Shown here one piece after another: positions 27,486 through 36,663 of a DNA stretch of 64,000 nt (its first letter is position 1; every line of letters begins with the position of its first letter). The DNA lies in contig NZ_CP088018.1 in the NCBI RefSeq assembly GCF_021049265.1, positions 2,356,001-2,420,000 on the forward strand, in the 5' to 3' direction. The notes beneath the pieces were generated by a model, which did not search any database, had not been told where the DNA came from, and worked only from the letters and a program-made list of their open reading frames with translations. The translations under genes and the position numbers were made by a program. The stretch is from Ruania suaedae (lineage in GTDB: Bacteria; Actinomycetota; Actinomycetes; Actinomycetales; Beutenbergiaceae).

Positions 27486-28739
27486 GTGCTGGTATGTGTG
27501 AGTGCAAGTCACCGGACGGCTGACTTCACGCTCCTGGAACGACTCTCCGCCGCCGGCGGATCGGCCCCGCACCTGGACGATCCCGAGGTGCGTGGTGCCG
27601 TCGTGGTGGCCACCTGCAACCGGTACGAGTCCTATCTCGACGTGGACGCCAAGACCGACCGACAGGCCGAGGTCGTGCTCGCGCGCACGGTGGACCGCAT
27701 CGCCTCCCATGCCGGGGTCGATGTGACCGAGCTGCGTCACCGCACTCGCACCATGAAGGCGAGCCGGGTGGCTGCCCACCTGTTCGCGGTGGCGAGCGGT
27801 CTGGACTCGGTGGTCCTGGGCGAGGACGAGATCGCCGGTCAGGTGCGCCGCTCACTGGCCGAGGCGCGCACCGCCGGTACCACCACCGCGAGCCTGGAGC
27901 GGCTGTTCCAGATGGCCTCCACCACCTCCCGCGGGGTGAAGAACACCACCAGGATCAACGCCGCCGGCCGCTCGATGGTGCGCCTCGCGCTCGACCTGGC
28001 CGAGACCCGGCTCCCCGCCTGGCGGGACGCGAACGTGCTCATCGTCGGCACCGGAGCCTATGCCCGAACCACTCTAGCGGCGCTGCGTGATCGCGGCGTC
28101 GGGGTGGTCGACGTGGCCTCCCCCTCGGGGCGGGAGCAGAAGTTCGCCCTGCGCGAGGGCGTGCGGGCCGTACCGGCCGAGGACCGGGTCGAGGCGCTGC
28201 GCCGGGCAGATCTGGTGATCACCTCCACCAACGTCCTCACCCTGACGGCGCCCGACCTGGCCGAGGCGCAGCGTGCACCCGGGCACCCGCTGCTCGTGGT
28301 TGACCTGGGCCTGCCGGCGAACGTCAGCAAGGATGTCGCCCACCTGCAGGGCGTCGACCTGCTGGACCTGGAGACGATCAGCCTGCACGCACCGGTGCAG
28401 GAGCTCAACGCCAGCGCCGAGGCGTTCGACCTGGTCGACCAGGCGGCGCAGGAGTTCGAGCAACGCTCGGCCGAGGACGCCGCCGCACCGGCGATCGTGG
28501 CCTACCGCTCGCACGTGGAACAGGTGCTGGAGTCCGAGCTGGCCCGCGCGCGCTCGCGCGGAGATGCCGACGACGACACCGAACGCGCCCTGCGCCACTT
28601 CGCCAGCGTGCTGATCCACACCCCGACCACCCGCGCCCGCGAGCACGCCTCGACCGGCCGGCTGGAGGAGGTCGTCGCCGCGATGCGCACCCTGTACGGG
28701 ATCGAGCTCGGCGACGCTGAGAGCGGCCGGGAAGTCTGA
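27486..28739 (+). CDS. hemA: Glutamyl-tRNA reductase
   Basis: A 417-residue enzyme, the first committed step of C5 heme synthesis, reducing Glu-tRNA-Glu to glutamate-1-semialdehyde. MLVCVSASHRTADFTLLERL and VVATCNRYESYLDV (catalytic Cys) are diagnostic. SGLDSVVLGEDEIAGQVRRS and the NADPH fold NVLIVGTGAYARTTLAALRD follow. It is on the opposite strand from the other hem genes, about 3.5 kb from hemE. The GTG start is preceded 6 bases upstream by TACGAT with no Shine-Dalgarno, so the mRNA may be leaderless. Confidence 0.97.
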   Translation: MLVCVSASHRTADFTLLERLSAAGGSAPHLDDPEVRGAVVVATCNRYESYLDVDAKTDRQAEVVLARTVDRIASHAGVDVTELRHRTRTMKASRVAAHLFAVASGLDSVVLGEDEIAGQVRRSLAEARTAGTTTASLERLFQMASTTSRGVKNTTRINAAGRSMVRLALDLAETRLPAWRDANVLIVGTGAYARTTLAALRDRGVGVVDVASPSGREQKFALREGVRAVPAEDRVEALRRADLVITSTNVLTLTAPDLAEAQRAPGHPLLVVDLGLPANVSKDVAHLQGVDLLDLETISLHAPVQELNASAEAFDLVDQAAQEFEQRSAEDAAAPAIVAYRSHVEQVLESELARARSRGDADDDTERALRHFASVLIHTPTTRAREHASTGRLEEVVAAMRTLYGIELGDAESGREV

Positions 28740-28751
28740 GACGCTAGCCGG

Positions 28752-29561
28752 GTGAGCACCTACCCCACGCTGGACGCGTTCGACTTCCCCGTCGCCCTCG
28801 CCGTCTCCTCCGACACCCGGATCCTCAGCCTCGACGGTGAGGTCGAGGCCGCACGGCCGTGGAAGTCGGTGACGAAGCTGCTGACCGCCTTGGCGACCCT
28901 GATCGCCGTCGACCGCGGTCACGTGCACCTGGACGACCCGGCCGGGCCGGAGGGCTCGACCGTGCGGCACCTGCTCGCCCACGCCTCCGGGCTCCCCTTC
29001 GAGGCCGGCGGTCCGACCCAGACCCCCGGCCAGCGCCGCGTCTACTCCAACGTCGGCTTCGAGACTCTCGCCGGGCACGTCTCCGACGCCGTGGACACCG
29101 ACTTCGCGCTCTGGGCCCGTGAAGTGGTGCTCGAGCCGCTGGAGCTGAGCACGGTGGAGTTCCACGGCAGCGCCGCCTACGCCGCCGGCGGCTCCACCCT
29201 GGACGCGCTCGGCCTCGGCCTGGAGCTTCTCACGCCGACCCTGCTCGACGGCGATCTGGCGCAGCAGGCGCGCACGGTGGCCTTTCCCGGGCTCGCCGGG
29301 GTGCTGCCCGGTTTCGGCAACCAGACCCATAACGACTGGGGGCTGGGGTATGAGATCCGGGCGGGCAAGTCACCGCACTGGACCGCACCCGAGGCCGATC
29401 TGGCCACGTTCGGGCACTTCGGCCAGTCCGGCAGCTTCCTGTGGGTGGACCCCCAGGCCCGGCTGACGGCGGCCTTCCTGGGTGCTCAGCCGTTCCGTGC
29501 CGATCTGCACGGGGAACTATGGCCGCGGCTGAACAGCGAGATCCTCTCCGCGCACGCCTGA
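28752..29561 (+). CDS. Serine hydrolase (beta-lactamase/class C-like)
   Basis: A 269-residue protein. PWKSVTKLLTALATLIAVDR has the SxxK nucleophile motif. VRHLLAHASGLPFE and VYSNVGFETLAGHV (YxN motif) are typical of the DUF/beta-lactamase class C group. GHFGQSGSFLWVDPQ fits the third (HxG-like) element. No signal peptide, so it is probably a cytoplasmic esterase/peptidase-type enzyme of unknown substrate. It starts 12 bases after hemA and its end overlaps the next minus-strand gene by 45 bases. Confidence 0.87.
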   Translation: MSTYPTLDAFDFPVALAVSSDTRILSLDGEVEAARPWKSVTKLLTALATLIAVDRGHVHLDDPAGPEGSTVRHLLAHASGLPFEAGGPTQTPGQRRVYSNVGFETLAGHVSDAVDTDFALWAREVVLEPLELSTVEFHGSAAYAAGGSTLDALGLGLELLTPTLLDGDLAQQARTVAFPGLAGVLPGFGNQTHNDWGLGYEIRAGKSPHWTAPEADLATFGHFGQSGSFLWVDPQARLTAAFLGAQPFRADLHGELWPRLNSEILSAHA

Positions 29562-30302
29562 GTGGCCCACCGGTGACCGGCACAGTCGCGCGAACGAGGT
29601 GAGCACGGCGTGGGCCTCCGCGACCTCGGCGCTGGCGGTGCGGGCGATCACCTCGGCCACGTCCTCGGGCGCGAAGTAGCCGGAGTTGACGTACACCTCG
29701 ATGCGCAACCGGACCGCTGCGGCGTCCATCTCCGGGTGGAACTGCGTGACGTACTGACCGGGTCCGAAGCGGTACATCTGCACCGGGCACGCCGGTGAGG
29801 TGGCCAGCACGACGGCGCCCGGCGGCAGGGTCGTGCACGCCTCCTTGTGCCCCACGTAGGCACGGAAACGCTCGGGCAGCCCCGCCAGCAGCGGGTCCTG
29901 CCGACCGGCCCCGGTGAGGGAGATCTCGACTGCGGCGGTGTCCTCGGCGTAGGTCGCATCGACCAGGCCGCCGGCCCAGCGACCCACGATTCCCACGCCG
30001 TAGCACAGGCCGAGGAACGGGATCTCGTAGCGCGCGACGTCCTCCAGCACCTCCAGCAGGGTCGCCTCCACGCTGCGCTGCACCGGGGACTTCTCGTGCT
30101 CGGGGGTGCTCACCGTGAACGGGCTGCCGCCGAGGATGATCCCGGCGAAGCGGCGCACGTCGCCGACCGGCTCGCCCCGGTCGAGCCGGATCCGCACCAG
30201 CTCGGCCTCGCTCAGCCCGGTATGGGCCAGCACGCTCGCGTACTCGGCATCCGCCGCCACCTCGTGGGTGCGCGACGCCAGGAAGCACAGCGGACGGGTC
30301 AT
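29517..30302 (-). CDS. Class I glutamine amidotransferase-like protein
   Basis: A 261-residue protein from MTRPLCFLASRTHEVAADAE. FAGIILGGSPFTVS, PFLGLCYGVGIVGRWAGG (nucleophile Cys in GLCYG) and QYVTQFHPEMD (His and Glu of the triad) define a stand-alone GATase1 domain, GMP-synthase-like. The acceptor subunit is not apparent. A GATACT hexamer lies 6 bases before the ATG on the minus strand. Confidence 0.88.
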   Translation of the reverse strand: MTRPLCFLASRTHEVAADAEYASVLAHTGLSEAELVRIRLDRGEPVGDVRRFAGIILGGSPFTVSTPEHEKSPVQRSVEATLLEVLEDVARYEIPFLGLCYGVGIVGRWAGGLVDATYAEDTAAVEISLTGAGRQDPLLAGLPERFRAYVGHKEACTTLPPGAVVLATSPACPVQMYRFGPGQYVTQFHPEMDAAAVRLRIEVYVNSGYFAPEDVAEVIARTASAEVAEAHAVLTSFARLCRSPVGHSGVRGEDLAVQPRP

Positions 30303-30362
30303 GGTGGCAGTATCCCCCAGCGTCCGCCTCCGGGGCATGCCGCCGGATGCGATGTTCAGCAC

Positions 30363-30396
30363 CCGGACACCCTGAGACACCGGACACCCTGAGACA
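30363..30396. repeat. Perfect 17-base tandem repeat before the helicase gene
   Basis: CCGGACACCCTGAGACA occurs twice head to tail (30363-30379 and 30380-30396), ending 9 bases before the helicase ATG. The second copy runs into GACAAT (30393-30398), a possible -10 located 7 bases before the start. The duplication may therefore affect promoter spacing or provide a regulator binding site. Confidence 0.8.
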
Positions 30397-30405
30397 ATCA
30401 AGCCG

Positions 30406-32949
30406 ATGACACTCACCCTGCCCCCGGACCCCGCCGACGACGACGCACTCGTCGAGGCCTTCACCGACTGGGCGGCCGGGCGAGGGCTGAGCCTGTACCC
30501 GCACCAGGAGGAGGCGCTGCTGGAGCTGGTGACCGGCTCGCACGTCATCTGCTCCACCCCCACCGGGTCGGGCAAGTCCCTGATCGCCGTCGCGGCCCAC
30601 TACGTCGCACTGGCCCGCGGGCTGCGCACCGTGTACACCGCACCCCTCAAGGCCCTGGTGAGCGAGAAGTTCTTCGACCTGGTGGACATCTTCGGCGCCG
30701 ACCAGGTCGGCATGGTCACCGGGGACTCCTCGATCAACGCCGACGCGCCGATCCTGTGCTGCACCGCCGAGATCCTCGCCAACCGCGCCCTACGTGCCGG
30801 CAGCGAGACCGATGCCGGCCAGGTGGTGATGGACGAGTTCCACTTCTACGCCGACCCCCAGCGCGGGTGGGCCTGGCAGGTGCCGCTGCTCGAGCTCACC
30901 GGCACCCAGTTCCTGCTGATGAGCGCCACGCTCGGCGATGTCAGCTACTTCGCCGAGGATCTCACCCGCCGCACCGACCTGCCCGTCGCGGTGATCGCCA
31001 ACACCGAACGCCCGGTGCCGCTGACCTACACCTACTCCACCGAACCGATCACCGAGATCATCACCGAACTGCTCGGCACCCACCGCACCCCGGCCTATCT
31101 GGTGCACTTCACCCAGGCCGCCGCCGTCACCCAGGCCCAGGCGCTCACCTCGGTGCAGGTGGCCTCCAAGGCACAGAAGGCACGCATCGCCGAGGCCCTG
31201 GGGGATGTCACCTTCGCCAAGGGCTTCGGCTCCACGCTCTCGCGGCTGCTACGCAGCGGCATCGGGGTCCACCACGCGGGGATGCTGCCCCGCTACCGCC
31301 GACTGGTCGAGCGCCTGGCCCAGGCCGGGCTGCTGCCGGTGATCTGCGGCACCGACACCCTCGGGGTGGGGATCAATGTCCCCATCCGCACGGTGGTGCT
31401 GACCGGGCTGACGAAGTACGACGGCGTGAAGTCCCGCCACCTGAGCGCCCGGGAGCTGCACCAGATCGCCGGGCGAGCGGGCCGGGCGGGCTACGACACC
31501 GTCGGCGAGGTGATCGTGCAGGCACCCGAGCACGTGATCGAGAACGCCAAGGCGCTCAAGAAGGCCGGCGACGACGAGAAGAAGAAGCGCAAGATCGTCC
31601 GCAAGAAGGCCCCCACCGGGGTGGTGAACTGGACGGACAAGACCTTCGAGCGGTTGCGTGACTCCGAGCCGGAGCCGCTGACCTCCCAGTTCTCGGTCTC
31701 CCACGCCATGGTGCTGGGGGTGCTCGCCCGGCCTGGGGACGCGCTGCCGGCGATGCGGCGGCTGCTGACCGAGAACCACGACTCCCCCACCGATCGCAAT
31801 CCGCACGTGCGCCGGGCGATCTCGATCTACCGCACGCTGCGGCAGGCGGGCCTGGTGGAGCGCCTGCCCGCGCCCGACGCCGAGGGCCGCACCGTCCGGC
31901 TGGTGGGCGAGGTGCCGGACGACTTCGCCCTGAACGCGCCGCTGTCCCCGTTCGCGCTGGCAGCGCTGGAGCTGCTCGACCCCGAGCACCCGGACTTCGC
32001 CCTCGACGTGGTCTCGGTGATCGAGTCCACTCTGGAGGACCCGCGGCCGCTGCTGATCGGGCAGCAGAAGGCAGCCCGCGGCGAGGCGATCGGTGCGATG
32101 AAGGCCGAGGGCATGGACTACACCGAGCGGATGGACGCGCTGGAGGAGATCACCTACCCGCGCCCGCTCGCCGAGCTGCTCACCGCCGCGCTGGCGGAGT
32201 TCCGCACCACCAACCCCTGGGTGGACGACTACGAGCTGAAGCCGAAGTCGGTGGTGCGCGAGATGGTCGAGCACGCGATGACCTTCTCCGAGCTGATCTC
32301 GCGCTACCAGCTCGCGCGCAGCGAGGGGGTGGTGCTGCGCTATCTCACCGACGCCTACAAGGCGCTGCGGCAGGTGGTTCCCATGTCGATGCGCACCGAG
32401 GAGCTGGCCGATCTGATCGAGTGGCTCGGCACCTCGGTGCGGCAGATCGACTCCTCGCTGCTGGCCGAGTGGGAGGCCCTGCAGGCCGGGCACGCGCTCG
32501 AGGAGGACCCCGACGGCGCAGCCTCCGAGGAGGAGGCACGTTTCGGTCCGGGGCCGGACGCCCCGGTCACCGCGAACCCGCGCACGTTCCGTGCGCTGGT
32601 GCGCAACGCCGTCTTCCATCGGGTGGAGCTGGCCGCCCGACAGGCCCACGCGTCCCTCGGTGCCCTGGACGCCGGGATCGGCTGGGACGCCGAGGCCTGG
32701 GCACAGGCGATGGACGGCTATTGGGACGAGTACGACCACCTCGGCATCGGGCCGGAGGCACGCTCGGGCGGGATGGTCACGATCACCCCCGAGGGCGAGA
32801 GCTGGCAGGTGGAGCAGGTGCTCGACGATCCCGAGGGCGACCGTGACTGGCGGCTGCGGGTGACCGTGGATCTGCCCGCGAGCGCCGAGGCGGGCAGGGT
32901 GGTCCTCTCCGCGGTCGACGTCGGCCCGGCCCGTACGATGGCCGGGTGA
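30406..32949 (+). CDS. DEAD/DEAH-box (Ski2-like) helicase with DUF3516
   Basis: An 847-residue protein. Motif I is CSTPTGSGKSLIAVAAHY; motif II is VVMDEFHFYADPQRG; motif III is LLMSATLG. The C-terminal RecA domain has GVHHAGMLPRYRRLVERLAQ, GTDTLGVGINVPIRTVVLTG and motif VI HQIAGRAGRAGYDT. The region after about residue 400, including KKKRKIVRKK and a long helical C-terminal half, corresponds to DUF3516. It probably unwinds RNA or DNA; the biological role is not known. The next gene overlaps by GTGA. Confidence 0.93.
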   Translation: MTLTLPPDPADDDALVEAFTDWAAGRGLSLYPHQEEALLELVTGSHVICSTPTGSGKSLIAVAAHYVALARGLRTVYTAPLKALVSEKFFDLVDIFGADQVGMVTGDSSINADAPILCCTAEILANRALRAGSETDAGQVVMDEFHFYADPQRGWAWQVPLLELTGTQFLLMSATLGDVSYFAEDLTRRTDLPVAVIANTERPVPLTYTYSTEPITEIITELLGTHRTPAYLVHFTQAAAVTQAQALTSVQVASKAQKARIAEALGDVTFAKGFGSTLSRLLRSGIGVHHAGMLPRYRRLVERLAQAGLLPVICGTDTLGVGINVPIRTVVLTGLTKYDGVKSRHLSARELHQIAGRAGRAGYDTVGEVIVQAPEHVIENAKALKKAGDDEKKKRKIVRKKAPTGVVNWTDKTFERLRDSEPEPLTSQFSVSHAMVLGVLARPGDALPAMRRLLTENHDSPTDRNPHVRRAISIYRTLRQAGLVERLPAPDAEGRTVRLVGEVPDDFALNAPLSPFALAALELLDPEHPDFALDVVSVIESTLEDPRPLLIGQQKAARGEAIGAMKAEGMDYTERMDALEEITYPRPLAELLTAALAEFRTTNPWVDDYELKPKSVVREMVEHAMTFSELISRYQLARSEGVVLRYLTDAYKALRQVVPMSMRTEELADLIEWLGTSVRQIDSSLLAEWEALQAGHALEEDPDGAASEEEARFGPGPDAPVTANPRTFRALVRNAVFHRVELAARQAHASLGALDAGIGWDAEAWAQAMDGYWDEYDHLGIGPEARSGGMVTITPEGESWQVEQVLDDPEGDRDWRLRVTVDLPASAEAGRVVLSAVDVGPARTMAG

Positions 32950-34025
32950 ACGAGCAGGCACCGGGCTGGTATCCCGACCCCTCCGGTGAGAACCAGGAGC
33001 GGTACTGGGACGGGGACTCGTGGACGGAGTACTACCGGCCGCTGCTGCCGGCCGCCCATGAGCCGAGCGGGGCCGAGTCGGCGCACGAGGACTATCCCTA
33101 CCTGGAGTCGGTGACGCGCAAGCGCCCCGACGTCATGGTCAGCCCGGGCACCCCCGGCGGGTGGCAGACCTCGGCGTGGGGCACGCCCGACGAAGGGCGC
33201 ACCTCCGGCGGCACGAAGGTGTTCGGAAGCGGGGTGCGCGGAACCCCCGGTGGGGTGGCCGCCGTCGCCTCACTGGTGGTGCTGGCGCTGCTGCTGATCA
33301 CTGGCATCGGCTGGTGGGCGCTCGCAGGCCGCCGCGAGCCGGATGCTCCCACCCCCGGCCCGGGCGGCGGGTCCGGCGGGGCGAGCACTGGCACGCTGAT
33401 GCTCGGTGAGGAGACGTCCGCGCAGGTCGCCTCCGGGAGCCGGTGGGAGGGTGAGCTCGCCGTGGAGACGCCGGCGGTGCTCTTGCTGGACGTGCGCACC
33501 GAGTCCGGGGCGGAGGATCTGCAGGTCGTGGTCACCGACGCCGCTGGGAACGAGGTCGCCGCCGGCGACGACCGCGGGCGGGAGCTGGCCGAGGAGCTGG
33601 CGGGTTCGTCACTGGACCCCTTCGTCGCCGTCTCGCTGGATCCCGGTGAGTACACGGTGGCCGTGACCGAGCTGGACGGGATGGCGAGCGACTTCGCGGT
33701 GAGCGCCACCGAGGTGACCGATGAGGTGGCGCTGGACCAGGAATCGACCGTCTCGGTCCCCGCCGGTGGCCCATGGGTCGGCTCGGTCGAGCTCCCGGAC
33801 GCGGGCGAGTACGTGGTGGACGTGCAGGACACCGGGACCGGTGACCCGGTGCTGCTCACCCTCGACGGCGAAGGGCGGGTGCGCAGCAACGACGACCGTG
33901 ATCCCGACAACGAGGATCGCGATCCGCTGCTGGAGTCGGAGTTCGCGGCCGGCACCCTGGTGCTGATCGTGACGGAGTGGTCCGGCGAGGCCACCGACGT
34001 GACCGTGACCGTCAGCGGGTCGTGA
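32946..34025 (+). CDS. DUF2510 membrane-anchored protein with two beta-rich repeats
   Basis: A 359-residue protein. APGWYPDPSGENQERYWDGD begins the DUF2510 motif (W-Y-x-D-P ... R-Y-W-D-G). One membrane helix, VASLVVLALLLITGIGWWAL, lies at about residues 103-122, followed by a Gly/Pro-rich spacer. The external part has two similar acidic beta domains (about residues 155-260 and 265-358) resembling pre-peptidase C-terminal-like folds. Probably a cell-envelope protein with a cytoplasmic N-terminus. Function unknown. Coupled to the helicase and to the ybaK gene by GTGA overlaps. Confidence 0.82.
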   Translation: MNEQAPGWYPDPSGENQERYWDGDSWTEYYRPLLPAAHEPSGAESAHEDYPYLESVTRKRPDVMVSPGTPGGWQTSAWGTPDEGRTSGGTKVFGSGVRGTPGGVAAVASLVVLALLLITGIGWWALAGRREPDAPTPGPGGGSGGASTGTLMLGEETSAQVASGSRWEGELAVETPAVLLLDVRTESGAEDLQVVVTDAAGNEVAAGDDRGRELAEELAGSSLDPFVAVSLDPGEYTVAVTELDGMASDFAVSATEVTDEVALDQESTVSVPAGGPWVGSVELPDAGEYVVDVQDTGTGDPVLLTLDGEGRVRSNDDRDPDNEDRDPLLESEFAAGTLVLIVTEWSGEATDVTVTVSGS

Positions 34026-34567
34026 CCACCCCCGCGACCCTGGGCCTGGACCGCGCCGGGGTGGACTACCGGACCCATCCGTACACCCACGATCCGGCGA
34101 GCGGACTGAGCTACGGCCTGGAGGCAGCGGCCGCGCTCGGTGTGCCGCCGGAGATGGTGTTCAAGACGCTGGTCGCGGAAGTGGACGGGCTCCGGGCAGC
34201 ACGGGGGCTGGCGGTGGCGGTACTCCCGGTGACGGCGACCCTGGACCTGAAGGCGCTCGCGCAGGCGCTCGGACACAAGAAGGCGGTGATGGCGGACCCG
34301 GCTGCGGCGCAGCGCTCCAGCGGGTACGTCACGGGCGGCATCTCCCCGATCGGCCAGCGAACGGCGCTGCCCGCCGTCGTGGACTCATCAGCCGAACAGT
34401 GGGAACGAATCTACGTCTCCGGTGGCAGGCGCGGCTTCGACATCTCGCTAGCCCCGGCTGATCTGGTGAGGGTTACCGACGCCCGACTGATCTCGATCGC
34501 GAGGACTCGCTCAACTCGCGAACGGTCGGTGCGTCTCGACGATCTCCCGCCCGAACGGTGTCAGTGA
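34022..34567 (+). CDS. ybaK: Cys-tRNA(Pro) deacylase, YbaK/EbsC type
   Basis: A 181-residue protein from the GTG at 34022 that overlaps the preceding stop. GLSYGLEAAAALGVPPEMVF and FKTLVAEVDG contain the family's invariant Lys region. LKALAQALGHKKAVMADPAA and YVTGGISPIGQRTALPAVVD are the usual editing-domain blocks. It hydrolyses mischarged Cys-tRNA-Pro in trans. Its last 57 bases overlap the opposite-strand yccF-like gene. Confidence 0.92.
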   Translation: MTTPATLGLDRAGVDYRTHPYTHDPASGLSYGLEAAAALGVPPEMVFKTLVAEVDGLRAARGLAVAVLPVTATLDLKALAQALGHKKAVMADPAAAQRSSGYVTGGISPIGQRTALPAVVDSSAEQWERIYVSGGRRGFDISLAPADLVRVTDARLISIARTRSTRERSVRLDDLPPERCQ

Positions 34568-34900
34568 GATCGGGATGAGCTTGAGGTTCGCCCAGCCCAT
34601 CGGGATGCCGATGATCGAGATGAACAGCGGGATCGCGGTGATGATGTGCTCGATCACCAGCCACCAGCCGGCCACGATGAACCAGATGATGTTGCCGATG
34701 GTCGAACCGGCTCCGGCATCCGACCGGCGCACCACCTCGCGGCCGAACGGCCAGATCACGTAGCTCGCCATCCGGAACGAGGCGATGCCGAAGGGGATGG
34801 TGATGATCAGGATGCAGCAGATCACCCCGGCGAGGGCATAGCCCAGCGCGAGCCAGAAGCCAGCGAAGACCAGCCAGATGATGTTCAGGAGCGTACGCAC
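34511..34900 (-). CDS. YccF-domain inner membrane protein
   Basis: A 129-residue protein with a duplicated pattern: LLNIIWLVFAGFWLALGYAL with IPFGIASFRMASYVIWPFGR, then IGNIIWFIVAGWWLVIEHII with IPMGWANLKLIPISLTPFGR. The two YccF repeats are thus clear. It has about four membrane segments; function is unknown. Oriented toward ybaK and overlapping its 3' end, and divergent from the pentapeptide gene. Confidence 0.92.
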   Translation of the reverse strand: MRTLLNIIWLVFAGFWLALGYALAGVICCILIITIPFGIASFRMASYVIWPFGREVVRRSDAGAGSTIGNIIWFIVAGWWLVIEHIITAIPLFISIIGIPMGWANLKLIPISLTPFGREIVETHRPFAS

Positions 34901-34932
34901 GCCCCCACTGTAAGCGCGTCTACGCTGGAGAC

Positions 34933-35532
34933 GTGGAACCGGATGAGCTCTGTGGCGCGACGCTGACCAGGCAGGACCTCGACGGCGCCGTCTGGATCGG
35001 CGCCGAGATCGACGAGCTGGAGTTGGACGAGTCCACGCTGCGACGCCTGCGCGCCGCCGAGGGCACCTGGGAGCGCTGCACGTTCACCGACTGCGACTTC
35101 AGCGGCTCGGACCTGGCGGGCCTGACCAGCCGGGACGTCGGCCTGATCCGGGCCACCCTCGACGGCGCCCGGCTCACCGGGTCCTCCTGGTTGCGTTCGC
35201 GCTGGCGGGACGTCCACGCCACCGACATCGTCGGCGACCTGCTCTCCGCCCACAGCGCCACCTGGACCGATGTCACGCTCACGGGTGCGAACCTGCGTCA
35301 GGCCGACTTCACCGGCGCGGCCCTGCAGCGCGTGCGCTTCATCGACTGCGACCTGAGCCAGGCACGCTTCGCGGGCCTGCGCGCTCAGCAGGTCACGATG
35401 TCGGGCTGCCGCCTGGACGGCATCACCGGGGTCGACGCGCTGCGCGGGGTCACGATGACCACCGACGACGCCGTCGGCGCCCTCGGAGCGTTCGCCTCCC
35501 ACCTGGGCATCACGCTGGAGAGCAGCCGATGA
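34933..35532 (+). CDS. Pentapeptide repeat protein
   Basis: A 199-residue protein with A(D/N)LxX-like repeats forming a right-handed beta-helix, for example CTFTDCDFSGSDLAGL, LDGARLTGSSWLRS, ANLRQADFTGAALQRVRF and CDLSQARFAGLRAQQV. The repeat domain covers about residues 45-170. Such proteins can mimic DNA or scaffold partners, but no target is implied here. The GTG lacks a ribosome site and TACGCT lies 6 bases upstream, so the message may be leaderless. Coupled to the yggS gene by ATGA. Confidence 0.9.
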   Translation: MEPDELCGATLTRQDLDGAVWIGAEIDELELDESTLRRLRAAEGTWERCTFTDCDFSGSDLAGLTSRDVGLIRATLDGARLTGSSWLRSRWRDVHATDIVGDLLSAHSATWTDVTLTGANLRQADFTGAALQRVRFIDCDLSQARFAGLRAQQVTMSGCRLDGITGVDALRGVTMTTDDAVGALGAFASHLGITLESSR

Positions 35533-36227
35533 CGGCGATCGCTGCCTCGATCGACCAGGTGCGCTCCCGTATCGCCACCGCCGCGCGGGAGGCGGGGCGG
35601 GACCCGGCCGAGGTGCAGCTGCTGCTGGCGGTCAAGCGGGTGGAGGCCGCCCGCATCCGCGAGGCCTTCGACGCCGGCGCCACCCTCATCGGGCAGAACC
35701 GCGCCCAGGAACTCGTCGCCACCGAGCCCGACCTCGTCGATGTGCCCCACGAGACCCACGTCATCGGTCACCTACAGTCGAACAAGGTCAACCAGGTGAT
35801 GCGCTGGGCGAACTGCGTGCAGTCGGTGGACTCGAGCAAGCTCGCCGAGCGCCTCGACCGTGCCGCGGCAGCCCGCGAACGCGACCTGGACGTGTTCATC
35901 CAGGTGAACACCTCGGGCGAGGAGACCAAGTCGGGGGTGCCACCGGAGCAGGCGGGCGAGCTGGCCGCCGTCGTGGGGTCGCTGCCGCACCTGCACCTGC
36001 GGGGCCTGATGACCATCGGGGCCAACTCCCCCGACCCGGGTGAGGTGCGCGCGAGCTACACCGCCCTGGCGCACGCCAGGGACGCCGTCGTGAGCTCGGC
36101 AGACCCGGGCACGGGCGAGGCGCGGGAACTGTCGATGGGGATGTCCGGGGACCTGGAGATCGCGATCGCCGCCGGCGCGACGATGGTCCGGGTGGGGACC
36201 GGGGTGTTCGGGAGCCGGAATACCTGA
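35529..36227 (+). CDS. YggS-family pyridoxal phosphate homeostasis protein
   Basis: A 232-residue protein. VQLLLAVKRVEAARIREAFD has the PLP-binding Lys (here VKRVE instead of the usual VSKT). LIGQNRAQELVATEPDL, THVIGHLQSNKVNQVM, VFIQVNTSGEETKSGVPPEQ and LSMGMSGDLEIAIAAGATMV with RVGTGVFGSR are all YggS hallmarks. It is a PLP carrier that keeps the cofactor pool and amino acid metabolism balanced. In many bacteria it lies near cell division genes; not here. Confidence 0.93.
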   Translation: MTAIAASIDQVRSRIATAAREAGRDPAEVQLLLAVKRVEAARIREAFDAGATLIGQNRAQELVATEPDLVDVPHETHVIGHLQSNKVNQVMRWANCVQSVDSSKLAERLDRAAAARERDLDVFIQVNTSGEETKSGVPPEQAGELAAVVGSLPHLHLRGLMTIGANSPDPGEVRASYTALAHARDAVVSSADPGTGEARELSMGMSGDLEIAIAAGATMVRVGTGVFGSRNT

Positions 36228-36279
36228 TCGCATGCCGTGTTGGCATTGATAGGACGTCCCCGATCAAGGAGAAGTAGCA

Positions 36280-36660
36280 GTGCCCACCATCGACGTGACC
36301 ACCGAGACCTTCGAGCAGACCGTCAGCACCAACGACATCGTGCTGGTGGACTTCTGGGCCGAGTGGTGCGGACCGTGTAAGCAGTTCGCCCCGATCTACG
36401 ACCAGGTCTCGGCCCAGCACCCGGACGTGACCTTCGCCAAGGTCGACACCGAGGCCGAGCAGGAGCTGGCCGCCCAGGCCGGCATCCAGGCCATCCCCAC
36501 CCTGATGGCCTTTCGCGACGGGATCCTGCTGTTCAACCAGTCCGGCGCCCTGCCCGCCAAGCAGCTCGAGCAGTTGATCGGCCAGGTCAAGGAGCTCGAC
36601 ATGGACGAGGTCAAGGCCAAGGTCGCCGAGCAGCAGGCCGAGGGCCAGCCCAGCGAGTGA
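36280..36660 (+). CDS. trxA: Thioredoxin
   Basis: A 126-residue protein. VLVDFWAEWCGPCKQFAPIY has the WCGPC redox site. VDTEAEQELAAQAGIQAIPT contains the cis-Pro. The C-terminal tail (after about residue 110) is charged and slightly longer than classic TrxA. Start GTG at 36280, ribosome site AAGGAGAAG. No reductase gene is nearby. Confidence 0.94.
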   Translation: MPTIDVTTETFEQTVSTNDIVLVDFWAEWCGPCKQFAPIYDQVSAQHPDVTFAKVDTEAEQELAAQAGIQAIPTLMAFRDGILLFNQSGALPAKQLEQLIGQVKELDMDEVKAKVAEQQAEGQPSE

Positions 36661-36663
36661 GCC

